Assembly (NCBI GenBank): GCA_020440745.1
Contig: JAGRNM010000049.1
Location: forward strand, 1-8,462
Direction of reading: 5' to 3'
Length of the DNA stretch: 8,462 nucleotides
From: Deltaproteobacteria bacterium
Lineage (GTDB): Bacteria > UBA10199 > DSSB01
Position numbers and translations under genes: made by a program. The notes under the pieces are model-generated. The model searched no databases, was not told the origin of the DNA, and saw only the letters and a list, made by a program, of their open reading frames with translations. Below are positions 1 through 7,397 of the stretch, piece by piece (positions within the stretch are counted from its first letter, which is position 1; every line of letters begins with the position of its first letter).

Positions 1-958
1 GTTTGCCTTCGAAGCCGTCCAATAAACGGTTGATCACTAAGCGCTGGCGGTCATTTAATTTAACGCTTTTTACTTTATTCCAGAAATGCGCTTTGTCGAG
101 TACATTGCTTAAAATAACCTGAGCTGCCTCAATAGCACGGCCGAGGCAACTGACAAACCATTCCATCCATGGAGTTATGTCCATCGTTCCTTTCTGCGAA
201 TGTTCTAAAATCTCGTAGTAGTCATTGCGTTCTTGCCGGATCTGTGTCGACATGCTGTAGAACCTTTGAGAGCTATTCTCAGACCTTGCTAATACCATAT
301 CGGTGATTGCCCGCGCGATTCGACCATTGCCATCGTCGAAGGGATGTATGCTTACAAACCAAAGGTGGGCTACCGCGGCTTTTAATACAAGGTCGATTTC
401 CCTATTATCTTCAAGCCAATCGAGGAAACGTTTCATTTCGCCGACTAGACGGCTTGCCTTGGGTGCTTCGAAATGAACTCGTTCCTTTCCAATGGGTCCA
501 GAAACGACCTGCATTGGGCCAGAGCTATCGTCGCGCCAAGATCCTGTCCTGATTTTAGTCATTCCACTGCGACCGGTGGGAAATAGTGAAGCATGCCATG
601 CGAATAATCTCTCTGTAGTCAATGGCTTGGTAAAGTGGTGCGTGGCGTCTAGCGTCATTTCGACAAGCCCTTCCACATTTCTGTCCGCGGATTTGAGGGC
701 ACCAATATCCATTCCTAGCCTCTGCGCTATTGACGAACGGACCTGCTGAGCATCAAGATTTTCTCCCTCAATTTCGCTACTCTTAAGCACATCAGCAGTT
801 AAGGTCCGCAGGATAGCCTCTTGCTGAAGATTAAAGCCTAGCGCTTCCATATGGCCAATGAGGCGACCTTGCTGGTGGCGAACTGTAGCAAGAAGTTTGC
901 TAAGCTTTTCTTGACTCCAATAGAAATGAGGCCAATCTTTTAGCTCGTGAATATACAT
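1..958 (-). CDS. fic: Fic/DUF4172-type AMP transferase (partial, C-terminus beyond window)
   Basis: Reading leftward from an ATG at 958, 319 codons are open to the window edge. The protein carries the full Fic signature HPFDDGNGRIAR at residues 205-216, with catalytic H205 and the metal-binding acid D209. These enzymes move AMP from ATP onto Ser/Thr/Tyr of target proteins. Residues 60-65 (SSEIEG) fit the inhibitory motif [S/T]xxxE[G/N] placed before the Fic core, so this is a class II enzyme that silences itself through E64; no separate antitoxin gene is seen. The N-terminal 80 residues (start MYIHELKDWPHFYW) match the DUF4172-type N-domain of my recollection. Family members are about 370 aa, so some 50 residues, probably a winged helix beginning near residue 300 (KLNDRQRLVINRLL), are missing. 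The start is supported by AGGAG at 968-972, 9 nt upstream. The physiological target is unknown. Confidence 0.93.
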   Translation of the reverse strand, partial: MYIHELKDWPHFYWSQEKLSKLLATVRHQQGRLIGHMEALGFNLQQEAILRTLTADVLKSSEIEGENLDAQQVRSSIAQRLGMDIGALKSADRNVEGLVEMTLDATHHFTKPLTTERLFAWHASLFPTGRSGMTKIRTGSWRDDSSGPMQVVSGPIGKERVHFEAPKASRLVGEMKRFLDWLEDNREIDLVLKAAVAHLWFVSIHPFDDGNGRIARAITDMVLARSENSSQRFYSMSTQIRQERNDYYEILEHSQKGTMDITPWMEWFVSCLGRAIEAAQVILSNVLDKAHFWNKVKSVKLNDRQRLVINRLLDGFEGK

Positions 959-1056
959 TATCCGCATCTCCTGCGGAGATTATAGCTCCTAATCTCCGCA
1001 TGTGGCAAGTATATTCTCCGCTAAAACTGCGGAGAAAATCTAATATAATCTCCGCA
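959..1056 (-). promoter_or_regulatory. Operator array: two 42-bp units of three TCTCCGCA half-sites, 56-bp period
   Basis: Six half-sites occur between the fic start codon and 1056. On the plus strand they are TATCCGCA at 959, TGCGGAGA at 972, TCTCCGCA at 993, TCTCCGCT at 1015, TGCGGAGA at 1028 and TCTCCGCA at 1049. The second three repeat the first three at exactly 56 bp. Within each unit the inverted pair is 21 bp apart (two helical turns). The promoter-proximal palindrome (972-1000) has perfect 11-bp arms and covers the -10 box. The distal palindrome (1028-1056) has perfect 8-bp arms. This is the layout of a repressor operator. The likeliest ligand is the Fic protein itself through a C-terminal winged helix (inference), or an unlinked regulator. 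Confidence 0.75.
979..1008 (-). promoter_or_regulatory. Sigma70-type promoter of fic
   Basis: On the minus strand TTGCCA (1008-1003) is followed after 18 bp by a perfect TATAAT (984-979). This predicts a transcript start near 972, only about 14 nt before the fic ATG, so the Shine-Dalgarno AGGAG would sit at the very 5' end of the message. The -10 box lies inside the first palindrome of the TCTCCGCA array, so a protein bound there would block RNA polymerase. Confidence 0.65.
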
Positions 1057-1129
1057 AAATTTTGGGGGCTGTCCCAGATCACTGAGATAAGTTATGGGAT
1101 AAGTCTTGAGAAAGGGCTCAAACAACCCC

Positions 1130-1157
1130 GAATTCCGAAGGGATCCCTTCGGGATTC
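1130..1157. repeat. 28-nt hairpin with an 18-bp perfect palindrome
   Basis: CCGAAGGGATCCCTTCGG (1135-1152) is a perfect palindrome, extended by GAATT/GATTC arms with one G-T mismatch to 1130-1157. It sits about 60 nt past the stop of the biotin carboxylase gene on its transcript. No run of T follows on either strand, so it does not look like a classical intrinsic terminator. It may protect the 3' end of the carboxylase message, act as a weak terminator, or be a dispersed palindromic repeat. Confidence 0.6.
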
Positions 1158-1216
1158 TTAAGGCTCTACAAAATTAAATCGCTTTGTCTAAATTAAAACA
1201 AGTGTAGAAGGCTTTA

Positions 1217-3967
1217 TTAAGCTTTGATTAAAGAAAGCGTGGTTTTTCTTTTGCGGGCTTGGATTTCTTCTTCGCTTTCTTCGTGGATTTCTTCGTCGGG
1301 CTTAACTTTAAAAATCGCTTGGCCCTTGGTGATGATCTTTCCGTCACCTTCCGAAAGATAAGTATCAACAATGGTTCCGCTAAAGGGCGCGGAGATTTGG
1401 TTAAACATCTTCATGACCTCAATAATAAAAAGAGGCTGGCCGGCTTCAAAATGATCTCCTACCTTAATCATGGGCGGTTGGTTAGGAGCCTCGCTGGTAT
1501 AAAACATGCCTCCCATCGGAGCTACAATCTCGTCGGACTTAGCCTTAGGAGGAGGGTTGAGTAGCTTGACTAGTCTTTGGATAGACTCAGGCTGGCTAAA
1601 TTTATCGGGAACCTTTGCATTGAGTGCTTCGTCAACTCCTAGTTCAAAAAAACCAGAAGCTTTACCAATATTGGGCAGAACCTTTAAAAGATCTTGGCCC
1701 AGCTGAAAACTCTGGTGGGCGGCAAGGCAGGCTTCCCATTCTTCCTTGGAGAGTTTTTTAGGTGCTGGGTTTTTTCCTTGAGCAAAGCTTTTTTCCCAAA
1801 AAGCATAGTCTTCTTGAATACCGCTGTGTTTTTCTAAGTCTTGATAAAAGGAAAGGGCATTTTCAAGTATCTCTAGATCGTGATCCCAAATTTGGTGGCA
1901 GGGAGCCTTATCCTCAGAGCTTTCTAGGTTTAGATACACATATAAATCTTTTAAAACTTCCACAGGGTTTTTTAAGAAAACTAATTTGTCTCCAGAAAAA
2001 CGCCAAGACTTACCGTCGTACCTGCCTAAAAAACCAGCTAGTGTGTGGGATTGGGAGAGAATATTATTAATAGGTCTGGTTAAAAGAGTATACTGAGCCT
2101 GCAATGCTTTTAGTGATTCTGGACTTTGTTTTTTTTCTAAATGTTTCCAGAGTAGGTCTATGTCCACGTCTTTAGCAATTTCTTCCAGGGCGCCCACAGC
2201 GGCTAAATAAGACATCATAAAGCGTGTGTTGGGCTTAAACATCACCTCTTTGCCAAGAATCCAGTTAATCAAACCATAGTGAACCGGTAGGTTGGTTTGA
2301 AGATCTTCTCCCCGAAGTACGGTGACCTTTAGTATATGGGCTAGGCGCTCTAGGTTTTCTTGTCGGCTTTTGCCGTAGCTGACCAATAAAGCGATATTGG
2401 AGTCATAAGCTCCGGCTAGGCGATAGTGGATAAAAAGATTGGTGTCTGGATCTCTAGTTCCAATGCCTTGGTCATCGCGGACTTCGTATTCGATAGGAGG
2501 AGACCAATCATGAATGACGCCACCCGCGTGAGGTTGTAGGCTTTGATTAGTGGCATTAATGCGGGCCTCTCCTCCAGAAAGGTGTCTAAGTATTCTTTCT
2601 GGCCTGGGTAGTCTTTTTCCATGTAAGGAGAGTAGGGCCATGGCCTCTACCAGACTTTCGATATAAAAATAATCTTTGGGATCTTCGGGATTAGTAAACT
2701 TAAGTTTATAGGCCATTTCGGTTACCCGATGCTCTACTTGAATGCGGGTATTGATTTCCATAAAGAAGTGGTTTTCACCCTCCACAATGGACTCAAAGGT
2801 AGAGACACTATCCAAGCCAACGGCTTTTCCAAAGGCCTCAGACTGTTCTTCCATTTCTGTGAGGACTTTTAAGTCTCCTCGCAAAACGGCTTCTTTAGTA
2901 GAGCCTTTAGCTTTTTCAATTTCTTGCAATAAGAGTTCTTTAGTATTGGAAAGCTCTAAAAGCTTTTGTTCATGCATTTGGAGAGAACAATCCCGTCCTC
3001 CCAAGGCCAAGACCCAATTGCCATTGCCAATTAATTGAATTTCGTTATGCCGAGTGTTTTCGATATTGAGTTCGATTAAAAAATTTCTGTTAGAGCCTGG
3101 GCTTAAGACCTTGGATTCGGCTAGAATCTCCTTAACAGCGCCTTTAATTTCTTCAGGGCCTTTAATGATTCTTTGCCCCTTACCACCGCCGCCGCCGATG
3201 TATTTATAACGAATTCGGTGTTTAGGAAATTTTTCCCAAATCTTTTTAGACTCCACTAAGGCAGCCGCTTGTAGTTCTTCTACAGTGACTAGTTCCTGGG
3301 TGGCAGTGTAGCCTACTTGCAAGAGCTTTTCCGCATTGTCTTCTAAGCTAAGTGCTTGGTCATACTCAAAAGTCAGTTGCTGCTTAGCGGCGATTTTTTT
3401 TAGGCCTTCTTGGTCTTTGACTTTGGCAATTAGGGCCAAAGCCGAGATATTATCCACCCCAGGAGTGACGGACAAATTTAAACTTCGGGCGATTTTTTTG
3501 GCCTGGTCTTTGGCTCCCGCTTGCTTAGCAATGTGGGAAGAAGGGCCCATAAAGTTTAAGCCGGATTTTTCAATGGCTTCAATAAACTCGGCATCCTCTG
3601 CCATAAAACCATAGCCAGCAAAGAGATGAGTGTAGTGATGGGACTGGGCAATTTGAATAATTTCTTTGATTCTTTGAGTTTTTTCCTCCTGCCCTGCTCC
3701 CATATAGTCGGGCACTCGGTGAATGTTTTTCTTAAATCGAAAACCGCGGAGTTCGGGAGCCAAGGTCATTGGGTAAACAACGCTATCTTTTTCTGAAAGT
3801 AAGATGCCGTATTCTTGGATACCGATCTCATCAAAGATATCCATGGCCTCTTTACGTACCGGTCCTCGGCAGACAATAAGGCATTTGATAGCGCTTAGAT
3901 CAAAAGATCGAATCCAAGCAGAAGAGGATTCATAAAACCTAGAAACTTTTCCTTCTTTGGAAATCAT
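1217..3967 (-). CDS. Acyl-CoA carboxylase alpha subunit: long biotin carboxylase + biotin carrier fusion
   Basis: A 916-aa protein that carboxylates its own biotin using ATP and bicarbonate, then presents it to the carboxyltransferase encoded just upstream. Order of parts: biotin carboxylase N-domain about 25-145; ATP-grasp about 146-425 with K153, K255, glycine loop 258-262, H307, K335 and the catalytic E404/N406/R408/E412 in MEINTRIQVEH; C-domain about 455-575 with R469; a helix-rich region about 580-800 that I do not recognise; biotinyl domain about 813-888 with EVMKM and biotinyl-lysine K853; a charged 25-aa tail. Usual alpha subunits are about 580-670 aa. Insertions of about 60 residues (before K255) and about 19 residues (after K335) are visible. 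The normally invariant RRHQK reads MHEQK, and the E. coli K202 position is L300. The ATG overlaps the upstream stop as TAATG, with GGGAG 8 nt before it. Substrate (acetyl- versus propionyl-CoA or another) is undecided. Confidence 0.9.
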   Translation of the reverse strand: MISKEGKVSRFYESSSAWIRSFDLSAIKCLIVCRGPVRKEAMDIFDEIGIQEYGILLSEKDSVVYPMTLAPELRGFRFKKNIHRVPDYMGAGQEEKTQRIKEIIQIAQSHHYTHLFAGYGFMAEDAEFIEAIEKSGLNFMGPSSHIAKQAGAKDQAKKIARSLNLSVTPGVDNISALALIAKVKDQEGLKKIAAKQQLTFEYDQALSLEDNAEKLLQVGYTATQELVTVEELQAAALVESKKIWEKFPKHRIRYKYIGGGGGKGQRIIKGPEEIKGAVKEILAESKVLSPGSNRNFLIELNIENTRHNEIQLIGNGNWVLALGGRDCSLQMHEQKLLELSNTKELLLQEIEKAKGSTKEAVLRGDLKVLTEMEEQSEAFGKAVGLDSVSTFESIVEGENHFFMEINTRIQVEHRVTEMAYKLKFTNPEDPKDYFYIESLVEAMALLSLHGKRLPRPERILRHLSGGEARINATNQSLQPHAGGVIHDWSPPIEYEVRDDQGIGTRDPDTNLFIHYRLAGAYDSNIALLVSYGKSRQENLERLAHILKVTVLRGEDLQTNLPVHYGLINWILGKEVMFKPNTRFMMSYLAAVGALEEIAKDVDIDLLWKHLEKKQSPESLKALQAQYTLLTRPINNILSQSHTLAGFLGRYDGKSWRFSGDKLVFLKNPVEVLKDLYVYLNLESSEDKAPCHQIWDHDLEILENALSFYQDLEKHSGIQEDYAFWEKSFAQGKNPAPKKLSKEEWEACLAAHQSFQLGQDLLKVLPNIGKASGFFELGVDEALNAKVPDKFSQPESIQRLVKLLNPPPKAKSDEIVAPMGGMFYTSEAPNQPPMIKVGDHFEAGQPLFIIEVMKMFNQISAPFSGTIVDTYLSEGDGKIITKGQAIFKVKPDEEIHEESEEEIQARKRKTTLSLIKA

Positions 3968-5610
3968 TATTCAAACTCCCTTTGTACGCCGCCCATGGGC
4001 GCAGCTTGGTATTTTGACATGAGATAAACGAGGGTACGACCCAAAACCTTACGCGAAGTCCCTGGCATGACCACACTAGAGACCGATCCCAAAGAAAGGG
4101 CCTCTTTAGGATTCATCAGCTCTTCTTCATACTGACGGGATAATTGGGCTAAGCCTTCGGTCTGGATAGCCTTGGCCTCGGCTTCTGCCATGCCTTTTTT
4201 AATATTTTCTTGATAAGCACGATTTAAAGACTGGATCTCGTCTTTATACACATAGTCTTTACCTGCTGGTCCCATGACAGCAATCCTAGCGGTAGGCAAG
4301 GTATAGACGACATCAGCGCCGGTAAAGTAAGAGTTGAAAGTAGCGTAGGCGCCTCCAAAAGCATTGCGGATAATTAAAGTCAGTCTAGGAGTCCTTAAAT
4401 CAATAATCGAATCTAAAAGACGGCGACCTTCTTCCACGATCCCGCCGTGTTCTTGTTCTTTACCGGGTAAAAATCCTGTCGTGTCTTCTAAAAAGATCAT
4501 GGGAATATTATAAAGATTACAAAAGCGCACAAAGCGAGTGCCTTTGCGGGCAGCGCCTATATCGATTTGGCCTGAGCTTACCGCGGAATTATTAGCCACA
4601 AAACCCACCACATGGCCGCCTAATCGCCCAAAGGCTGTAATTAAATTACGAGCTCGGGTGGGTTGTAACTCAAAGTAAGCTCCGTTATCCGTAATCTGTT
4701 GTAAAAAAAGTGTGATATCAAAAGGCGTATTCATGCCCGTGGGAGCATTAAAGGTTTTTCTAAATAGAATTTCTTCCTCATGAGTAAAACGATCTAAGGG
4801 GTCTGAGGTAGGCGTATAGGGCGCTAGACTGCGATTATTGTCGGGTAAATAAGACAAAAGCCTCAAGGCTCTTTTAAGAGAGACATACTCGTCATTAGTG
4901 ACTAGGTCCACTACACCGCTTTGGCTATGGACCTTGGGGCCTCCTAAATCATCGGCAGAAATATCTTCGCCCAAAACCGACTTGACTACGCCCGGACCAG
5001 TGAGACCAAAAAAAGTATTTTCGCACTGGATCATAAAAGATCCTTGGCGAGGCAGATAAGACCCCCCGCCGGCATTAAAGCCAAACATCAACATGATGCT
5101 AGGCACCACGCCGCTAATCTTTCTTAAGGCAGTAAAGGCCTCGCTATAACCGTCCAGGCCGCCCACACCAGCGGGAACAAAGGCTCCTGCCGAATCATTC
5201 ATGCCAATCAGGGGAATGCCGTGTTCTCCAGCCATTAAAATGAGCCGGGCTAGCTTGCTTCCATTGGTGGCGTCCATAGAACCAGCACGCAAGGTAAAGT
5301 CGTGACCATAAACTGCCACATCCCGATTGCCGATTTTAAGAATCCCCGTTACCAGAGAGGCGCCGTCTAGATTGCTTCCCCAATTTTGATAATAAATATT
5401 GGGTTCTTTTTCTGTCAGAACTTTAATACGCTCCCACACCGTCATGCGTTCTTTGGAGTGTTGGGTGAGGATTCTTCTAACTCCGCCTCCTTGAAAGGGT
5501 TTTTTGAGCAATGCTTTTCCCATTTCGATGGAGGATTCGTAAATTCCCTTAGCTTTTGTGGAAGCTGTCTTGGGAAGACTAAAAGGATTTTTTAAGGATA
5601 AATTTTTCAT
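3967..5610 (-). CDS. Acyl-CoA carboxylase beta subunit (carboxyltransferase, PccB/AccD5 class)
   Basis: A 547-aa carboxyltransferase of the propionyl/acetyl-CoA carboxylase beta class, which moves the carboxyl group from biotin to an acyl-CoA. The N-half (about 50-270) has the crotonase fold with the oxyanion loop AGGGSY at 180-185, then [13 protein letters not shown] (203-215) and [13 protein letters not shown] (223-235). The C-half (about 285-530) has [11 protein letters not shown] (334-344), [13 protein letters not shown] (379-391) and the second oxyanion loop FGGAYA (418-423). The length is close to the 510-550 aa norm. It is first in the operon and overlaps the alpha subunit by one base, so the subunits are probably made together. 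The stretch before the ATG is A/T-rich without a Shine-Dalgarno; the next in-frame ATG (residue 30) has none either, so I keep the longer form. Residue 423, which I recall as Asp in propionyl and Ile in acetyl enzymes, is Ala. Confidence 0.93.
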   Translation of the reverse strand: MKNLSLKNPFSLPKTASTKAKGIYESSIEMGKALLKKPFQGGGVRRILTQHSKERMTVWERIKVLTEKEPNIYYQNWGSNLDGASLVTGILKIGNRDVAVYGHDFTLRAGSMDATNGSKLARLILMAGEHGIPLIGMNDSAGAFVPAGVGGLDGYSEAFTALRKISGVVPSIMLMFGFNAGGGSYLPRQGSFMIQCENTFFGLTGPGVVKSVLGEDISADDLGGPKVHSQSGVVDLVTNDEYVSLKRALRLLSYLPDNNRSLAPYTPTSDPLDRFTHEEEILFRKTFNAPTGMNTPFDITLFLQQITDNGAYFELQPTRARNLITAFGRLGGHVVGFVANNSAVSSGQIDIGAARKGTRFVRFCNLYNIPMIFLEDTTGFLPGKEQEHGGIVEEGRRLLDSIIDLRTPRLTLIIRNAFGGAYATFNSYFTGADVVYTLPTARIAVMGPAGKDYVYKDEIQSLNRAYQENIKKGMAEAEAKAIQTEGLAQLSRQYEEELMNPKEALSLGSVSSVVMPGTSRKVLGRTLVYLMSKYQAAPMGGVQREFE

Positions 5611-5742
5611 ATTATTTTTTTAATTAAGGATAAGGCGTGGCCATTGACAGCCTATAAAAATCTTTTCAAGCCCTTTTTAAAGGTCTTGCTCCTAGGATTG
5701 AAAGCTTTTTTAAAAAAACTCCTTTAGACAAAGCAAAGACAT

Positions 5743-5776
5743 AAACCAAGCTTTTACTAAATACTTGGTTTTTTTT
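5743..5776 (+). terminator. Intrinsic-terminator-like hairpin in divergent intergenic region
   Basis: AAACCAAG (5743-5750) pairs with CTTGGTTT (5764-5771) around a 13-nt loop and runs into eight T residues (5769-5776) on the plus strand. No plus-strand gene ends here: the carboxylase operon leaves leftward from 5610 and the lipoprotein starts at 5838. It may stop antisense transcription out of the carboxylase operon, end a short RNA, or be part of a leader for the lipoprotein gene. The stem has only two G-C pairs plus the closing pair, so strength is modest. Confidence 0.45.
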
Positions 5777-5837
5777 GACTCTCCGGGATAAGAGTTAAGG
5801 GCAAAATCTAAAACACACTTTAGAGGGGAGGCTCAGC

Positions 5838-6506
5838 ATGAGATCTATTAAAACAATAAGCTATATTATTTTATGTGTCAGTCTAGTGCATCTAAGTGCT
5901 TGTCAGACAATTTCTTCTTGGTTTGGGGATGAAAAAAAAGAAAGCGCCGAACCCAGTGCCACCATGAGTTGTCAATATCAAGCCCATCCCGAAAGCTTTG
6001 AGCTTCAGTGGACTGCTTTTAAAACCACAGAAAAAATACCTGTCAAAGGGACCTTTACCAACATTCAGTGGCTTGGGGCTGTGCAGGCTCCTTCTTTTGA
6101 AGAGCTTCTTAAAACCTATTCTGTCGTTATTGATGGCAAAACAGTAGAAACCCATAACCCAGGACGCAATGCCACCGTTCAAGAGTATTTTTTTGGTGAA
6201 TGGTTAAACCAAGCCAAAATTGAAGGAAAAGTGCTTGGGGTAGAGGGAAATGAAGAAAAAGGTAAAATTAATATTGAACTAAGCTTTAATGGGGTAAAGA
6301 AGGTTTTAAACTTTAACTATGAAAAAGACCATGAAGGGCTTTTAAGAGCCAAAAGTGGCTTTAGCATGCCTGACTTTAATTTACAGAAGGCCTTTAATGC
6401 TATTCATGAAGCCTGCAAAGGACTTCACAAGGGGCCTGACGGTATCAGTAAGACTTGGGAAGAAATCGAACTAGAGCTTATAGGAAGAGTAGACCAGAAG
6501 TGTTAG
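5838..6506 (+). CDS. Putative YceI-like lipoprotein
   Basis: A 222-aa exported lipoprotein. The N-terminus is a short positive stretch (MRSIK), a hydrophobic segment (residues 6-20) and the lipobox LSAC with lipidated C22, followed by a polar, charged linker to about residue 40. Residues about 43-220 read like a YceI-type lipid-binding beta domain: FELQWTAFKTTEKIPVKGTF near the start, and a final GFSMPDFNL...WEEIELELIGRV strand pattern typical of the fold. That assignment is from recalled patterns, not a search. YceI proteins bind isoprenoid or fatty-acid-like ligands in the periplasm. The +2 residue after C22 is Q, so there is no Asp retention signal in the E. coli sense. A strong Shine-Dalgarno GAGGGGAGG (5823-5831) lies 6 nt before the ATG. 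The gene is transcribed toward the anti-sigma gene, with only 12 bp between stop codons. Confidence 0.75.
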   Translation: MRSIKTISYIILCVSLVHLSACQTISSWFGDEKKESAEPSATMSCQYQAHPESFELQWTAFKTTEKIPVKGTFTNIQWLGAVQAPSFEELLKTYSVVIDGKTVETHNPGRNATVQEYFFGEWLNQAKIEGKVLGVEGNEEKGKINIELSFNGVKKVLNFNYEKDHEGLLRAKSGFSMPDFNLQKAFNAIHEACKGLHKGPDGISKTWEEIELELIGRVDQKC

Positions 6507-6518
6507 TTTCTAAAAGCT

Positions 6519-6860
6519 TTAGATGGTTTCTGCTAAGGCTAAATAATCAGCGCCAATCGCGTCTTCTTTTTCTTCTAAGCCTCCTAGGTATTCGGCAAAA
6601 GAGGACTCTATGTAATCTTCTTGCGAGACATAGCTGTCTTGTTTTTGTCCTTGAAAATGCCAAGTAAGACTCCCGATCAAGAAGACAAGGACTAGTGCCA
6701 TGGCCCACACAGATTGGGCTTGCCAAAAACTTTTAGGAGCTTCTTCAGCTTTGATTTTTTCTAAAAGCCTTGTTTTGGCCTCTGTAGGTGCTACAGGCAC
6801 CAAAAAAGCATTTTTAGAAAAGAAATCTTTTAATGGATCTTCTTGTTTTAAATGTTTCAT
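6519..6860 (-). CDS. Putative anti-sigma factor, single-pass membrane protein
   Basis: A 113-aa protein with one membrane segment at about residues 51-68 (VWAMALVLVFLIGSLTW). The 50-residue N-terminal part is charged and would face the cytoplasm; the 45-residue C-terminal part is acidic and would face the periplasm. It directly follows the ECF sigma gene with an ATGA overlap (6857-6860), the usual place of a membrane anti-sigma factor that holds its sigma factor inactive until an envelope signal. It lacks the HxxxCxxC zinc motif of the common anti-sigma domain, and I cannot match it to a known family, so the function rests on position and topology. AAGGA at 6869-6873, 8 nt upstream and inside the sigma gene, supports the ATG. 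Confidence 0.72.
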   Translation of the reverse strand: MKHLKQEDPLKDFFSKNAFLVPVAPTEAKTRLLEKIKAEEAPKSFWQAQSVWAMALVLVFLIGSLTWHFQGQKQDSYVSQEDYIESSFAEYLGGLEEKEDAIGADYLALAETI

Positions 6861-7366
6861 AGGGTGATTCCTTTTTCTTTTAAAAATTGTAGCAAGTTTT
6901 TTCGTCCATGGAAAACCCTAGACTGCACAGTACCCAAGGCCACACCTAGGACCTTGGCAATTTCTTTTAAGGAAAGCTCTTCCCAATAAAATAAAATTAA
7001 AGCCGTGCGTTGTTCTTCCTTTAAAGTATTTAGACCTTCGTGAAGGGACTTTTGTTGATATAAATCTTGGTCTAGTTTGGAGTTTAATTGGCCCAGTTCG
7101 ATTTCATAAAGCTCTTTGCCTAGCTTTTTTTGTTTTTTTAAAAAGTCTAAACAAACGTTGGTTGCAACCCGATAAACCCAGGTCTTTAAACTAGATTCTC
7201 CCTTAAACTTGGGCAGGCCTCGCCAAATCCTAAGAAAGCTTTCCTGAACTAAATCCTCTAAGGCTTCTTCTCCCACCATGCGAAAAACTAAGTGTCGTAC
7301 CATTCCTTGGTATTCTTCATAGAGCTTTTCAAAACTTGGTAAGCTCTTGGCATGAAAAAAACCCAA
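6857..7366 (-). CDS. ECF-type RNA polymerase sigma factor (sigma-24 family)
   Basis: A 169-aa sigma factor made only of regions 2 and 4, as in the extracytoplasmic-function group. Region 2 spans about residues 12-80: FEKLYEEYQGMVRHLVFRMVG, the core-binding LEDLVQESFLRIW (36-48) and the -10 recognition helix WVYRVATNVCLDFLKK (63-78). Region 4 spans about 110-165, with EEQRTALILFYWEELSLKEIAKVLGV followed by the recognition helix TVQSRVFHGRKNLL. The length is normal for the group. The start is uncertain: TTG at 7366 is the only standard start before region 2, it has no good Shine-Dalgarno, and it lies inside a terminator stem. The frame stays open for 35 codons upstream to the stop of the Spy-like gene. 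In that stretch an ATT (7447-7445) has AAGGA 8 nt ahead, so a 27-residue longer form is conceivable. The next ATG (residue 22) would cut into region 2. Confidence 0.9.
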   Translation of the reverse strand: MGFFHAKSLPSFEKLYEEYQGMVRHLVFRMVGEEALEDLVQESFLRIWRGLPKFKGESSLKTWVYRVATNVCLDFLKKQKKLGKELYEIELGQLNSKLDQDLYQQKSLHEGLNTLKEEQRTALILFYWEELSLKEIAKVLGVALGTVQSRVFHGRKNLLQFLKEKGITL

Positions 7367-7397
7367 GAAGCCTGGCTTAGTTTGGCCAGGCTCTTGG
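7355..7397 (-). terminator. Strong intrinsic terminator overlapping the sigma gene start
   Basis: On the minus strand CCAAGAGCCTGGC (7397-7385) pairs with GCCAGGCTTCTTGG (7376-7363), with one bulged T and an 8-nt loop, followed by seven T residues (7361-7355). It begins 75 nt after the stop of the Spy-like gene and is the natural terminator for it. The TTG start of the sigma gene (7366-7364) is in the 3' arm, and sigma codons 2-4 form the T run. A transcript from the Spy promoter must read through it to express the sigma and anti-sigma genes. Confidence 0.85.

Noticed and set aside
1..958. fic as recently transferred DNA by base composition
   Set aside because: Its G+C looks similar to that of the carboxylase genes by eye, so composition does not support the idea.
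959..1056. Repeats considered as a CRISPR array
   Set aside because: The repeat unit is only 8 bp, occurs in both orientations, and is phased with a promoter; this is an operator layout.
1061..1080. GGGGGCTGTCCC next to the fic promoter as an insertion-sequence end
   Set aside because: No matching inverted copy, target duplication or transposase remnant is visible in the window.
900..1082. 60-codon minus-strand frame over the fic promoter region
   Set aside because: It overlaps the start of fic in another frame and its codons are made largely of the operator repeats.
5710..5742. Ten-codon minus-strand leader peptide before the carboxylase operon
   Set aside because: Too short, no ribosome binding site, and no amino-acid bias that would suggest attenuation.
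5892..6182. Minus-strand frame within the lipoprotein gene, and the plus-strand frames inside the carboxylase and fic genes
   Set aside because: They lie antisense to well-supported genes and have no family features of their own.
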